Shown piece by piece: positions 56,859-64,000 of a stretch of 64,000 nucleotides of DNA (position 1 is the stretch's first letter; the number at the start of each line of letters is the position of its first letter). Below the pieces are notes generated by a model. The model was not told the DNA's origin and did not search any database. It saw only the letters and a program-made list of their open reading frames with translations. Position numbers and translations under genes: made by a program. The stretch comes from Stenotrophomonas maltophilia (lineage in GTDB: Bacteria > Pseudomonadota > Gammaproteobacteria > Xanthomonadales > Xanthomonadaceae), in the NCBI RefSeq assembly GCF_025642255.1, contig NZ_CP106759.1:771501-835500 (forward strand). Reading direction: 5' to 3'.

Positions 56859-58130
56859 GTGACGAACCTGCCGACCACCCTGGCCGAATGGCTGGATTAC
56901 ATTGAACGCCAGCACCCGGCGACGATCGACATGGGCCTGGAGCGCGTCCGCGCCGTGGCCACGAGGATGGGACTGGGCGCGCCGGCCAAGCGCACCATCG
57001 TGGTCGGTGGGACCAACGGCAAGGGCTCCACGGTCGCCTTCATCGAGGCCATCGGCCGCGCTGCAGGCTGGAAGGTGGGGGCCTACACGTCGCCGCACCT
57101 GCTGCGCTACAACGAACGCGTGCGCATCGATGGGCAGGATGCGGAGGATGCCGCTCTGGTGGCGGCATTCAACGCCGTCGAAGCTGCGCGTGGCGACATC
57201 ACCCTGACCTACTTCGAGTACGGCACGCTGGCCGCCCTGCAGCTGTTCGCGGGGGCAGCGCTGGACCTGGCGGTACTGGAAGTCGGGCTGGGAGGGCGCC
57301 TGGATGCGGTCAACATCGTCGACGCCGACGTGGCCGTGATCACCACGGTGGACATCGACCATGCCGAGTGGCTGGGCGAGGACCGTGAAGCGATCGGTGC
57401 GGAAAAGGCCGGCATCATCCGCGGCTGGAAACCGGTGATCCTGGGCGAGACCGACCCGCCGTCGAGCGTGTTGGCACGGGCCTATCTGCTGGGCGCGAAC
57501 GCCATCCGCGGCGGCAGCGACTACTTCTACGAGCCGATCGATGCCCAGCGCTGGCGCTGGCGCGATGTCGGCCTGCGCATGGAACTGCCGACCCCCGCGC
57601 TGGCCGGTCCGATCCAGCTGGCCAATGCGGGTGCGGCCATTGCCGCGCTGCGCGCGCTGGACCGGCCGCTGCCACGCGCGGCGTGGGCGGCTGGCATCGC
57701 CGCGGCCCGCATCAACGGTCGCCTGCAGGCATTCGATCGTGATGGGGTGCAGGTGCGGGTCGATGTGGGTCACAACCCGCAGGCGGCCGGCCAGCTGGCA
57801 CGCGCGCTGAAGGCCGAAGCTGTCCCGGGCCGGACCCTGGCGGTCTATGCCGCGTTGCAGGACAAGGATGCGGAAGGCGTGGTGCAGGCGCTGCAGGAGG
57901 TGGTGGACGAGTGGACGCTGGCTGGCCTGGAAGGTCCGCGCGGACAGAGTGCGCAGCAGCTGCAGGCACGTCTGCATGGCACCGCTGCGGTCACCGCACG
58001 GGTGGCCGGCACTGTCGAGCAGGCACTGACGCAGGTGCTGGCACAGGCCCAGCCAGGCGACCGCGTACTGGTATTCGGTTCGTTCCACACGGCCGCTGCG
58101 GCCCTGCAGTGGTTGCAGCCCGCGCCCTGA
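56859..58130 (+). CDS. folC: Bifunctional folylpolyglutamate/dihydrofolate synthase
   Basis: FolC adds glutamate to dihydropteroate and to tetrahydrofolate. The 423-residue protein shows the P-loop VVGGTNGKGSTVAFIE, YTSPHLLRYNERVRIDG, LEVGLGGRLDAVNIVD and DVGHNPQAA. The start is GTG. It opens the folC-dedD-cvpA-purF run, the same order as in E. coli. Confidence 0.95.
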   Translation: MTNLPTTLAEWLDYIERQHPATIDMGLERVRAVATRMGLGAPAKRTIVVGGTNGKGSTVAFIEAIGRAAGWKVGAYTSPHLLRYNERVRIDGQDAEDAALVAAFNAVEAARGDITLTYFEYGTLAALQLFAGAALDLAVLEVGLGGRLDAVNIVDADVAVITTVDIDHAEWLGEDREAIGAEKAGIIRGWKPVILGETDPPSSVLARAYLLGANAIRGGSDYFYEPIDAQRWRWRDVGLRMELPTPALAGPIQLANAGAAIAALRALDRPLPRAAWAAGIAAARINGRLQAFDRDGVQVRVDVGHNPQAAGQLARALKAEAVPGRTLAVYAALQDKDAEGVVQALQEVVDEWTLAGLEGPRGQSAQQLQARLHGTAAVTARVAGTVEQALTQVLAQAQPGDRVLVFGSFHTAAAALQWLQPAP

Positions 58131-58172
58131 TCCACGTTCAGCCAACGCCGACGCCGTCCGGTCCGGCACCCG

Positions 58173-58178
58173 TATAAT
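58173..58178 (+). promoter_or_regulatory. TATAAT box before the SPOR-domain gene
   Basis: A perfect -10 hexamer 33 bp before the start codon, in the 81-bp gap after folC. No good -35 is seen, so it is a weak internal promoter candidate. Confidence 0.35.
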
Positions 58179-58211
58179 CGACCGCAACCCCCGGACAGTT
58201 GCCTGCCTCAC

Positions 58212-59222
58212 GTGGATACGCCTCTGAAACAGCGATTGATTGGTGCCATCGTGCTGGTGGCACTCGCCGTGATCTTCCTGCCGATGCTGGTGAAGGGGCC
58301 GGCGCCGGACAGTGGCGTCGCCAGTGTGCCGATCGCAGCGCCCAATGCGCCCGCCGACGGCCAGTTCGAGACCCGTGAGCTGCCGCTGGTCGCCCCGGCC
58401 GGGGGTGCCACCGGCCTGCAGAGTGGCCAGGCCGCACCGCTGCAGGACGCAGCCGCGCCCGCCACGCCGCCGACCGTGGACACCTCGCCGGCGGTGGCTG
58501 CCGGCAACTATGCGGTGACATTCGGCGCCTATGGCAGCAAGGCCGACGCCGATGCGGTGATCGCCTATCTGAAGCGTTCGCAGCTGCCGGGCTTTGCCGA
58601 GGCGGCGACCATCAACGGCCGGCAGGCGTGGCGCGTGCGCGTCGGACCGTATGCCGATCGCGCCCAGGCCGAGGCGGCCCGCCTGCAGGCGGTGAAGATC
58701 CGCTCCGACGTCCATGCCGAGGTGATCACGCTGGATGCGCCCGCAGCTGCGGCTGCACCGGCCGCCGCTGCTGCGGCGCCGGCGGCACCGTCGGCCAGCA
58801 CCCCGGCGGCGGCGTCCACGCCGTCGGCCACGGGCAACCCGGTGCGCAGCGAGAGCCTGCCGCCCAGCACGCCGGTCGCCAAGCCTGAAGCACCGAAGGC
58901 AACGGCGACGCCGGAGGCGACGAAGCCGGTCGCCAAGCCCGAGCCAAAGCCGCAACCGCAAACCCCGGCCGCGCCGGCGGCGGGCGGTGTTGGTTTCGCG
59001 GTCCAGCTGGGGGCGTTCGGCCAGGCCAACGACGCCAACGCGCTGCGCGACAAGGTGCGCGCTGCCGGATTCAGTGCCTTTGTCGAGCAGGTCCGCACCG
59101 AAAAGGGCACCCTGCATCGCGTGCGCGTCGGGCCGGTGGCCAACCGCGCCGATGCCGAGCAGCTGAAGGCCCAGGTGGCGGCCAAGGTCGGCGTGGCCGG
59201 CATGGTCCGACCGCACCCGTGA
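58212..59222 (+). CDS. dedD: SPOR-domain protein, DedD-like
   Basis: A 336-residue inner-membrane protein. One transmembrane segment near residues 9-27 (LIGAIVLVALAVIFLPMLV) is followed by a long periplasmic Ala/Pro-rich region and two SPOR repeats, about residues 97-175 (YAVTFGAYGSKADADAVIAY) and 257-334 (GFAVQLGAFGQANDANALRD). SPOR domains bind denuded glycan at the septum; E. coli DedD has one. GTG is the start. Its place between folC and cvpA matches dedD. The second domain is a departure. Confidence 0.85.
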   Translation: MDTPLKQRLIGAIVLVALAVIFLPMLVKGPAPDSGVASVPIAAPNAPADGQFETRELPLVAPAGGATGLQSGQAAPLQDAAAPATPPTVDTSPAVAAGNYAVTFGAYGSKADADAVIAYLKRSQLPGFAEAATINGRQAWRVRVGPYADRAQAEAARLQAVKIRSDVHAEVITLDAPAAAAAPAAAAAAPAAPSASTPAAASTPSATGNPVRSESLPPSTPVAKPEAPKATATPEATKPVAKPEPKPQPQTPAAPAAGGVGFAVQLGAFGQANDANALRDKVRAAGFSAFVEQVRTEKGTLHRVRVGPVANRADAEQLKAQVAAKVGVAGMVRPHP

Positions 59223-59265
59223 TCACGCGCGCTGTCCGCCGCTGTCGTCGGCAGGAGCGGGCAGC

Positions 59266-60027
59266 GTGATCGACATCGTGCTGGGCGTGCTGATCGGTGC
59301 GTCGGTGCTGTTCGGCTTCATCCGCGGTTTCATCGGCACGGTGGTCGCGCTGGTGTCCTGGCTGCTGGCCGGCTGGATGGCGTTCACCTTCGGCAATGAG
59401 GCATCGCACTGGTGGGCGGCGCCGCAGCCACCCGGCACGGGTCACTATCTGGCCGGCTATCTGGGGGTGTTCGTGCTCACCGTGGTGGCGGTCGGGCTGG
59501 TCGGGCTGTTGCTGAAGGCAGCGATCAAACTGACCCTGTTGGGCGGCGTGGATCGCCTGCTGGGCGGTGCCCTGGGCCTGGTCCGCGGCCTGTTCTTCGC
59601 CAGCGTGCTGTTGCTGCTGGCCGGTTTCACCGCGTTGCCGGCTGAGCCGGCATGGCAGCAGTCGCAGGTGCGGCCGTTGCTGCAGCCGGCGGTGGCCTGG
59701 ATGCAGGCCCAGCTGCCGCAGCTGGACGGCATGCTGCCACAGGCGCTGCCGCTGGACGGCCTGCTGCCGGGGGCACTGCCCTTGCCCCTGCTCGAGAATG
59801 CCCCCACCTCCTCGCAGGTATTGGGCAAGCCGGCGCCGACAGGCGATAATGGCGTTCTCAACGAGGTAGTGGCGGGCGGCGGATGGCCGCGGCCCGTGGA
59901 CGTGGAGCGGGAGCCCCGGCCGGCCCCCACACTGCCCAGCAACATCGAGCCGGCGCCCGCGCGTCCGGCCCGGCCCGCGCCTGCCGCGGGCGGGACCCCA
60001 GGCCAGGCACGGCCACCTTCCTTGTAA
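59266..60027 (+). CDS. cvpA: CvpA family membrane protein
   Basis: A 253-residue inner-membrane protein with four hydrophobic segments in the first 140 residues (IDIVLGVLIGASVLFGFIRG, then VVALVSWLLAGWMAF and GVDRLLGGALGLVRG). E. coli CvpA (162 residues) is needed for colicin V production and envelope tolerance, with unclear biochemistry. This version has a Pro/Ala-rich C-terminal extension of about 90 residues. It starts with GTG and precedes purF by 30 bp. Confidence 0.88.
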   Translation: MIDIVLGVLIGASVLFGFIRGFIGTVVALVSWLLAGWMAFTFGNEASHWWAAPQPPGTGHYLAGYLGVFVLTVVAVGLVGLLLKAAIKLTLLGGVDRLLGGALGLVRGLFFASVLLLLAGFTALPAEPAWQQSQVRPLLQPAVAWMQAQLPQLDGMLPQALPLDGLLPGALPLPLLENAPTSSQVLGKPAPTGDNGVLNEVVAGGGWPRPVDVEREPRPAPTLPSNIEPAPARPARPAPAAGGTPGQARPPSL

Positions 60028-60057
60028 CTGGGCACAGCCCAGCGGAGACCTCGCACC

Positions 60058-61524
60058 ATGTGTGGCATCGTCGGAATCGTCGGCAACCAGAACGTCGCCG
60101 GGCAGTTGTATGACGGCTTGACCGTCCTCCAGCATCGCGGCCAGGACGCGGCAGGCATCGCCACCGCCAACGGCAGCCGCCTGCGGGTGCAGAAGGCCAA
60201 CGGCCTGGTCCGCGACGTGTTCGACGCACGCACCATGTCCACCCTGGAGGGCAGCGTCGGTATCGCCCACGTGCGGTATCCCACGGCCGGTTCGGAAGGC
60301 ATGGACGAGGCGCAGCCGTTCTACGTCAATTCGCCGTATGGCATCGCCCTGGCGCACAACGGCAACCTCATCAACACCGAGGCTCTGCGCCAGCAGGTGT
60401 TCGAGCAGGACCGCCGCAACGTCAACACCGATTCGGACAGCGAAGTGCTGCTGAACGTGTTCGCCTACGAACTGGAACAGCAGCGCCAGCTCAGTCCGGA
60501 AGCCGCCATCCGCGCGGTGGCCGGGGTGCATCGTCGCTGCAAGGGCGGCTACGCGGTGGTCAGCGTGGTGCTGGGCCTGGGACTGGTTGCCTTCCGCGAT
60601 CCGCATGGCATCCGTCCGCTGGTGCTGGGCAAGCGCAGCCATGCCGAGGGCGACGAGTACATCGTCGCTTCCGAATCGGCCGCACTGGACGTGCTCGGCT
60701 TCCAGCGCGTGCGCGACGTGCAGCCGGGCGAAGCGCTGGTCATCACCGCGCGTGGCGAGCTGTTCTCGGAAATCTGCGCCGAACCGGCCGAGCATACGCC
60801 GTGCATCTTCGAGTACGTGTACTTCGCCCGCCCGGATTCGATGATCGACAATGTCTCGGTGCACAAGGCGCGCATGCGCATGGGCATCAAGCTGGGCGAG
60901 AAGATCCTGCGCCTGCGCCCGGACCACGACATCGACACCATCATCCCGATTCCGGATACCTCGCGCGATGCCGCGCTGGAAATCTCCAATGTGCTCGGGG
61001 TGAAGTACCGCGAAGGCTTCATCAAGAACCGCTATATCGGCCGCACCTTCATCATGCCGGGGCAGGGTGAGCGGGTGAAGTCGGTGCGGCGCAAGCTCAA
61101 CCCGATCCACCTGGAGTTCCGCAACCGGGTGGTGCTGCTGGTGGACGACTCGATCGTGCGTGGCACCACCAGCCAGCAGATCGTGCAGATGGCCCGTGAT
61201 GCGGGCGCACGCAAGGTCTACCTGGCCAGTGCCGCGCCGCCGGTGCGCTTCCCGAACATCTACGGCATCGACATGCCGGCCGCCGAAGAACTGGTCGCGC
61301 ACAACCGCAGCGTTGAAGAAATCGAGGCCCACCTGGGCTGCGACTGGCTGATCTACCAGGATCTGGAAGACATGGAAGCGGCCGTGAGCGAGGGCAACCC
61401 CGCACTGCGCAACTTCGACTCGTCCTGCTTCAACGGCCACTATCCCACCGGCATCGAACCGGGCTACTTCGAGCGCATCCAGCAGCTGCGTTCGGACGAC
61501 GCCAAGCACAAGCGCCGCGCCTGA
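60058..61524 (+). CDS. purF: Amidophosphoribosyltransferase
   Basis: PurF makes phosphoribosylamine from PRPP and glutamine, the first committed step of purine synthesis. The 488-residue protein begins [20 protein letters not shown]. The N-terminal nucleophile Cys is directly after Met, with no propeptide. The PRPP-binding loop [19 protein letters not shown] is near residue 360. There are no cluster-binding cysteine spacings like those of the B. subtilis type. It ends the folC-dedD-cvpA-purF run; no obvious PurR site was found. Confidence 0.97.
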   Translation: MCGIVGIVGNQNVAGQLYDGLTVLQHRGQDAAGIATANGSRLRVQKANGLVRDVFDARTMSTLEGSVGIAHVRYPTAGSEGMDEAQPFYVNSPYGIALAHNGNLINTEALRQQVFEQDRRNVNTDSDSEVLLNVFAYELEQQRQLSPEAAIRAVAGVHRRCKGGYAVVSVVLGLGLVAFRDPHGIRPLVLGKRSHAEGDEYIVASESAALDVLGFQRVRDVQPGEALVITARGELFSEICAEPAEHTPCIFEYVYFARPDSMIDNVSVHKARMRMGIKLGEKILRLRPDHDIDTIIPIPDTSRDAALEISNVLGVKYREGFIKNRYIGRTFIMPGQGERVKSVRRKLNPIHLEFRNRVVLLVDDSIVRGTTSQQIVQMARDAGARKVYLASAAPPVRFPNIYGIDMPAAEELVAHNRSVEEIEAHLGCDWLIYQDLEDMEAAVSEGNPALRNFDSSCFNGHYPTGIEPGYFERIQQLRSDDAKHKRRA

Positions 61525-61534
61525 GGCCAAGGGC

Positions 61535-62359
61535 GTGGTCGAGCTGGCCGACGTCGGTGGCGACCTGCTGCGTGCCGCGCAGCAGTGCCTTGCAGAAGCC
61601 GATCCGCTGCGCAAGGTGGCCTTGACCCAGGCTCATGCCGCGGCATTCCGCGCGGGGCGGCTGAAGGTGGCGGTGGATGCGCCGCCACCGGAGCCGATCC
61701 GGATGCCGGGCAGGCCGGACCGCCTGGTACTGGTCCATCCGCGCGAGGTGCCGCGGCGTGGCCTCGGTGGCGTGGAAGGGCGCGCCGCGTTCATCCATGC
61801 CATCGCCCACATCGAACTCAATGCGATCGATCTGGCCTGGGATGCCGTGTATCGCTTCCGCGGCCTGCCCGCAGCCTTCCATGCCGACTGGGTCAGTTGT
61901 GCCGATGACGAGTCGCGGCATTTCATGCTGTTGCGTGAGCGCCTGCTGGCACATGGCCACGACTACGCCGACTTCCCTGCGCATAACGGCCTGTGGGAGA
62001 TGTGCGAGAAGACCGCACATGACGGCCTGGCACGCATGGCGCTGGTGCCCCGCGTACTGGAAGCGCGTGGCCTGGACGTGACACCGGGCATGATCGACAA
62101 GCTGCGCAACGTCGGCGATGGCGAGACCGCGGATGTGCTGGAGATCATTCTGCGCGAGGAAGTGGCGCACGTCGCCGCAGGTTCGCGCTGGTATCGCTGG
62201 TACTGCGAACGTGCCGGCGTCGAACCGCGCGCACGCTTCAAGGCACTGCTGGTCGAGTTCGCAGGCGGTTACCTGCACGGTCCGTTCAACCTGGAAGCCC
62301 GCCTGCTGGCCGGTTTCGATGCCGACGAACTGGCCAACCTGGTCGAACAGGCCGGCTGA
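61535..62359 (+). CDS. DUF455 ferritin-like protein
   Basis: A 274-residue protein of the DUF455 family, a ferritin-like four-helix fold. Candidate di-metal ligands are in FIHAIAHIELNAIDLAWD, ADDESRHFMLL and REEVAHVAAGSRWY. The function is unknown, though the fold suggests a di-iron oxidase or similar. The start is a GTG 10 bp after purF, so it is probably co-transcribed with purF. Confidence 0.85.
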   Translation: MVELADVGGDLLRAAQQCLAEADPLRKVALTQAHAAAFRAGRLKVAVDAPPPEPIRMPGRPDRLVLVHPREVPRRGLGGVEGRAAFIHAIAHIELNAIDLAWDAVYRFRGLPAAFHADWVSCADDESRHFMLLRERLLAHGHDYADFPAHNGLWEMCEKTAHDGLARMALVPRVLEARGLDVTPGMIDKLRNVGDGETADVLEIILREEVAHVAAGSRWYRWYCERAGVEPRARFKALLVEFAGGYLHGPFNLEARLLAGFDADELANLVEQAG

Positions 62360-62401
62360 CCGGCAACGCGGGAGCCCAGTCCCGCCCTGCGCGGGTGCGT
62401 C

Positions 62402-63859
62402 TCATGTGTTCGGCAGCACCACCCGCTTGCCATCCACGGTGGGGCGGTTGATGTAGAACAGGCCGGGACCGGGTCGATACGGCAGCTCGCTCACGCCGGC
62501 ATCGGCCGCATAGGTCAGCGCGGTATCGCCCAGAGCGTCGAAATTCCAGTGTGCCGACTGCATCAGGTAGCGCCTGCGCAGCAGTGCTTCCTGGGCCGGG
62601 GTGAGGGCCTGGCCGGCCATCAGCCGGCGCGCGATCGGCAGCAGTGCTTCGGGCAGTTCCCAGCCGGCAACCGCGTTGGCATCTGCGCGCCAGCGTACGC
62701 CGGCGGCGATGGCCTGCTGCTGCATCACCTGCAGGGCCACCAGCTGGTAACGCCAGTCGATGCGCCGACGCAGCACCACTGCCGCGGTGACGTACAACAC
62801 CGGCGACAGCAGCACGCTGCGGCTGCCGGCGCGGCGTTGCTGCTGCCACTGGTGCCAGACATCGACCCACACTTCCTTTTCCCCCAGCCCGAGCTGCTGC
62901 CGCCAGCGTTCGGCATCCGCCTGCGCCTCGGCGTACACCGTCGTGGCCTGAAGCTGTGCCAGCGGGGGGACCTGGTAGTCGGCCACGCCTGGCCGACGCA
63001 GCTGCTGCCGGCGTGGGCGACTGAGCAGCTTCGGTCCTTCCTCTGTCTGGTTGTAGCCACCGCCGATGTTGGCGTGCACGCCGGGCAGTGCGATCTCCAC
63101 GTGCGCTGCGGCCACCCGCGTGAGCGGGTAGTGCTGGCGATGTTCGTCGCGCGCGACCAGCTGCACGACACGTCCGGCGATGTCGGCGGCGAGGGCGACG
63201 CATGGTCGCTCATCGGCTCTTCCCCCGCTTACGGCGACGACCGTGTCGAACAGGCCGATGAAGCGCAGCAGCGGCCGTGCCGGCGCGAAGCCGGCGGCGC
63301 ACGCCAGCCCCGCGTCCTGCAGCAGTTGCTGCCAGCGGGCCGTATCCCAGGCCTGCAAGCGGTTGGCGGCATCGCGCGCCGCCGCCGCCCCGCGCGAGTA
63401 TCCGAACAGATCCAGCTGCACGGCCTGCACGGGCCTGTGCCAGCGCGCGGACATGCTGGTCAATGCTGCCGGCAACAGCTCGTTGAGCGCGCGCTCGACC
63501 TTGGCACGCACACCGCTGGCGCCGATGCCGAAGGCCAGTCCCAGCAGATCGTCTTCGGCATCATCGCGGGTGCCCACCCCTTCCACGTAGATGGCCAGCG
63601 AGGGGAACGGCAGCGTCTCCTTGCGGCTGTCCGGATACAACCGGTGCAGCCGTGCGACGTTGGTCAGGCCATTGTCGTAGCTGCTGGTCAGCCGGCTCTG
63701 ATAGGTCGAATCATCGTCGGCGCGCAGCACGGCAGGGCGGGGTTGCGGCACCTGGACGTGTCCGCGCGCCAGGTTGTGCGCGTTGTTGCGGGTGCCATCG
63801 AAGAACAGACCAATCCGCAGCACGGCGGCATCGTCATGGGTGTCCTGCGCTGGTGCCAT
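62402..63859 (-). CDS. DUF2235 alpha/beta hydrolase (Tle1-like phospholipase candidate)
   Basis: A 485-residue protein with a DUF2235 domain, the family that includes T6SS Tle1 phospholipase effectors. Conserved parts are RIGLFFDGTRNN near residue 16, LAIYVEGVGT, and the nucleophile elbow LFGYSRGAAAARD. RFIGLFDTVVAV carries an acidic residue, and PGVHANIGGGYNQ holds the probable catalytic His. The start at 63859 has GGGGA six bases before it; an ATG two codons upstream abuts that site. No vgrG, PAAR or immunity gene is in the window, but the upstream side is cut off at the window edge. Confidence 0.83.
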   Translation of the reverse strand: MAPAQDTHDDAAVLRIGLFFDGTRNNAHNLARGHVQVPQPRPAVLRADDDSTYQSRLTSSYDNGLTNVARLHRLYPDSRKETLPFPSLAIYVEGVGTRDDAEDDLLGLAFGIGASGVRAKVERALNELLPAALTSMSARWHRPVQAVQLDLFGYSRGAAAARDAANRLQAWDTARWQQLLQDAGLACAAGFAPARPLLRFIGLFDTVVAVSGGRADERPCVALAADIAGRVVQLVARDEHRQHYPLTRVAAAHVEIALPGVHANIGGGYNQTEEGPKLLSRPRRQQLRRPGVADYQVPPLAQLQATTVYAEAQADAERWRQQLGLGEKEVWVDVWHQWQQQRRAGSRSVLLSPVLYVTAAVVLRRRIDWRYQLVALQVMQQQAIAAGVRWRADANAVAGWELPEALLPIARRLMAGQALTPAQEALLRRRYLMQSAHWNFDALGDTALTYAADAGVSELPYRPGPGLFYINRPTVDGKRVVLPNT

Positions 63860-63865
63860 GTGCAT

Positions 63866-64000
63866 TCCCCGTCGTGGCTACGTCACGGTAGCGCGAAAGC
63901 GGCGTGTTGGCGAAGTGTAGCGACGCTGTTGACCTGACTGAACGCAGATGCGATCGATCACAGATCCAGATTCTCATTCCCACCGCCTATTGAATTCACA
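63866..64000. other. Right window edge, no gene seen
   Basis: 135 bp upstream of the DUF2235 gene with no supported frame. A palindrome-like GCATGCGATCGATC-type patch (CGATCGATC near 63951) is the only feature noted. Confidence 0.4.

Overview
The window looks like a chromosomal segment of a high-GC gammaproteobacterium of the Xanthomonadaceae, most likely Stenotrophomonas (S. maltophilia group). This rests on the protein set (S46 dipeptidyl-peptidase, class II DAHP synthase, TorF-type porin, OmpA with a calcium-type linker) and on many short palindromes of the GTAGCGCCGGGC...GCCCGGCG type, which match the SMAG REP family described in S. maltophilia. No tRNA, rRNA, CRISPR array, prophage or transposase gene was seen.

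Bases 1-24300 are one co-directional ribosomal/RNA polymerase supercluster: the end of rpoB, rpoC, the str operon (rpsL-rpsG-fusA-tuf), the S10 operon (rpsJ-rplC-rplD-rplW-rplB-rpsS-rplV-rpsC-rplP-rpmC-rpsQ), the spc operon (rplN-rplX-rplE-rpsN-rpsH-rplF-rplR-rpsE-rpmD-rplO-secY) and the alpha operon (rpsM-rpsK-rpsD-rpoA-rplQ). Gene order matches E. coli, but no rpmJ follows secY. The cluster is cut by structured gaps. There are promoters with hairpin-rich leaders before rpsL, rpsJ and rpsM, and tandem terminator-like hairpins plus a long hairpin leader between rpsN and rpsH. Shorter hairpins lie between rpsG and fusA, rplR and rpsE, and rpsD and rpoA.

Bases 24300-46900 hold shorter transcription units of housekeeping and accessory genes: dsbB, a TonB-dependent receptor (-), class II DAHP synthase, an MscS-type channel, an amidase lipoprotein (-), a DUF2127 membrane protein and typA (-), cyclophilin, malate dehydrogenase, rluA, prpE-like acyl-CoA synthetase, an unknown protein, a SUFU-domain protein, gst (-), a SleB-type cell-wall hydrolase (-), fadH (-), a YczE-like membrane protein (-) and a quinone-oxidoreductase-like dehydrogenase (-). 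Two intergenic gaps (28823-29331 and 37182-37632) carry related composite elements. Each has near-perfect terminal inverted repeats and two large, mutually inverted palindromic modules. Paired base changes between the copies preserve their stems. This is the most unusual signal in the window.

Bases 47000-64000 carry an OmpA-family porin, two small exported proteins sharing an EFDAWMKA motif on either side of an S4-domain pseudouridine synthase, kbl and tdh (threonine degradation) separated by an inverted TorF-family porin gene, an S46 peptidase, and a histidine phosphatase. These are followed by folC-dedD-cvpA-purF in the classical enteric order, a DUF455 ferritin-like protein, and a DUF2235/Tle1-like alpha/beta hydrolase on the minus strand at the right edge.
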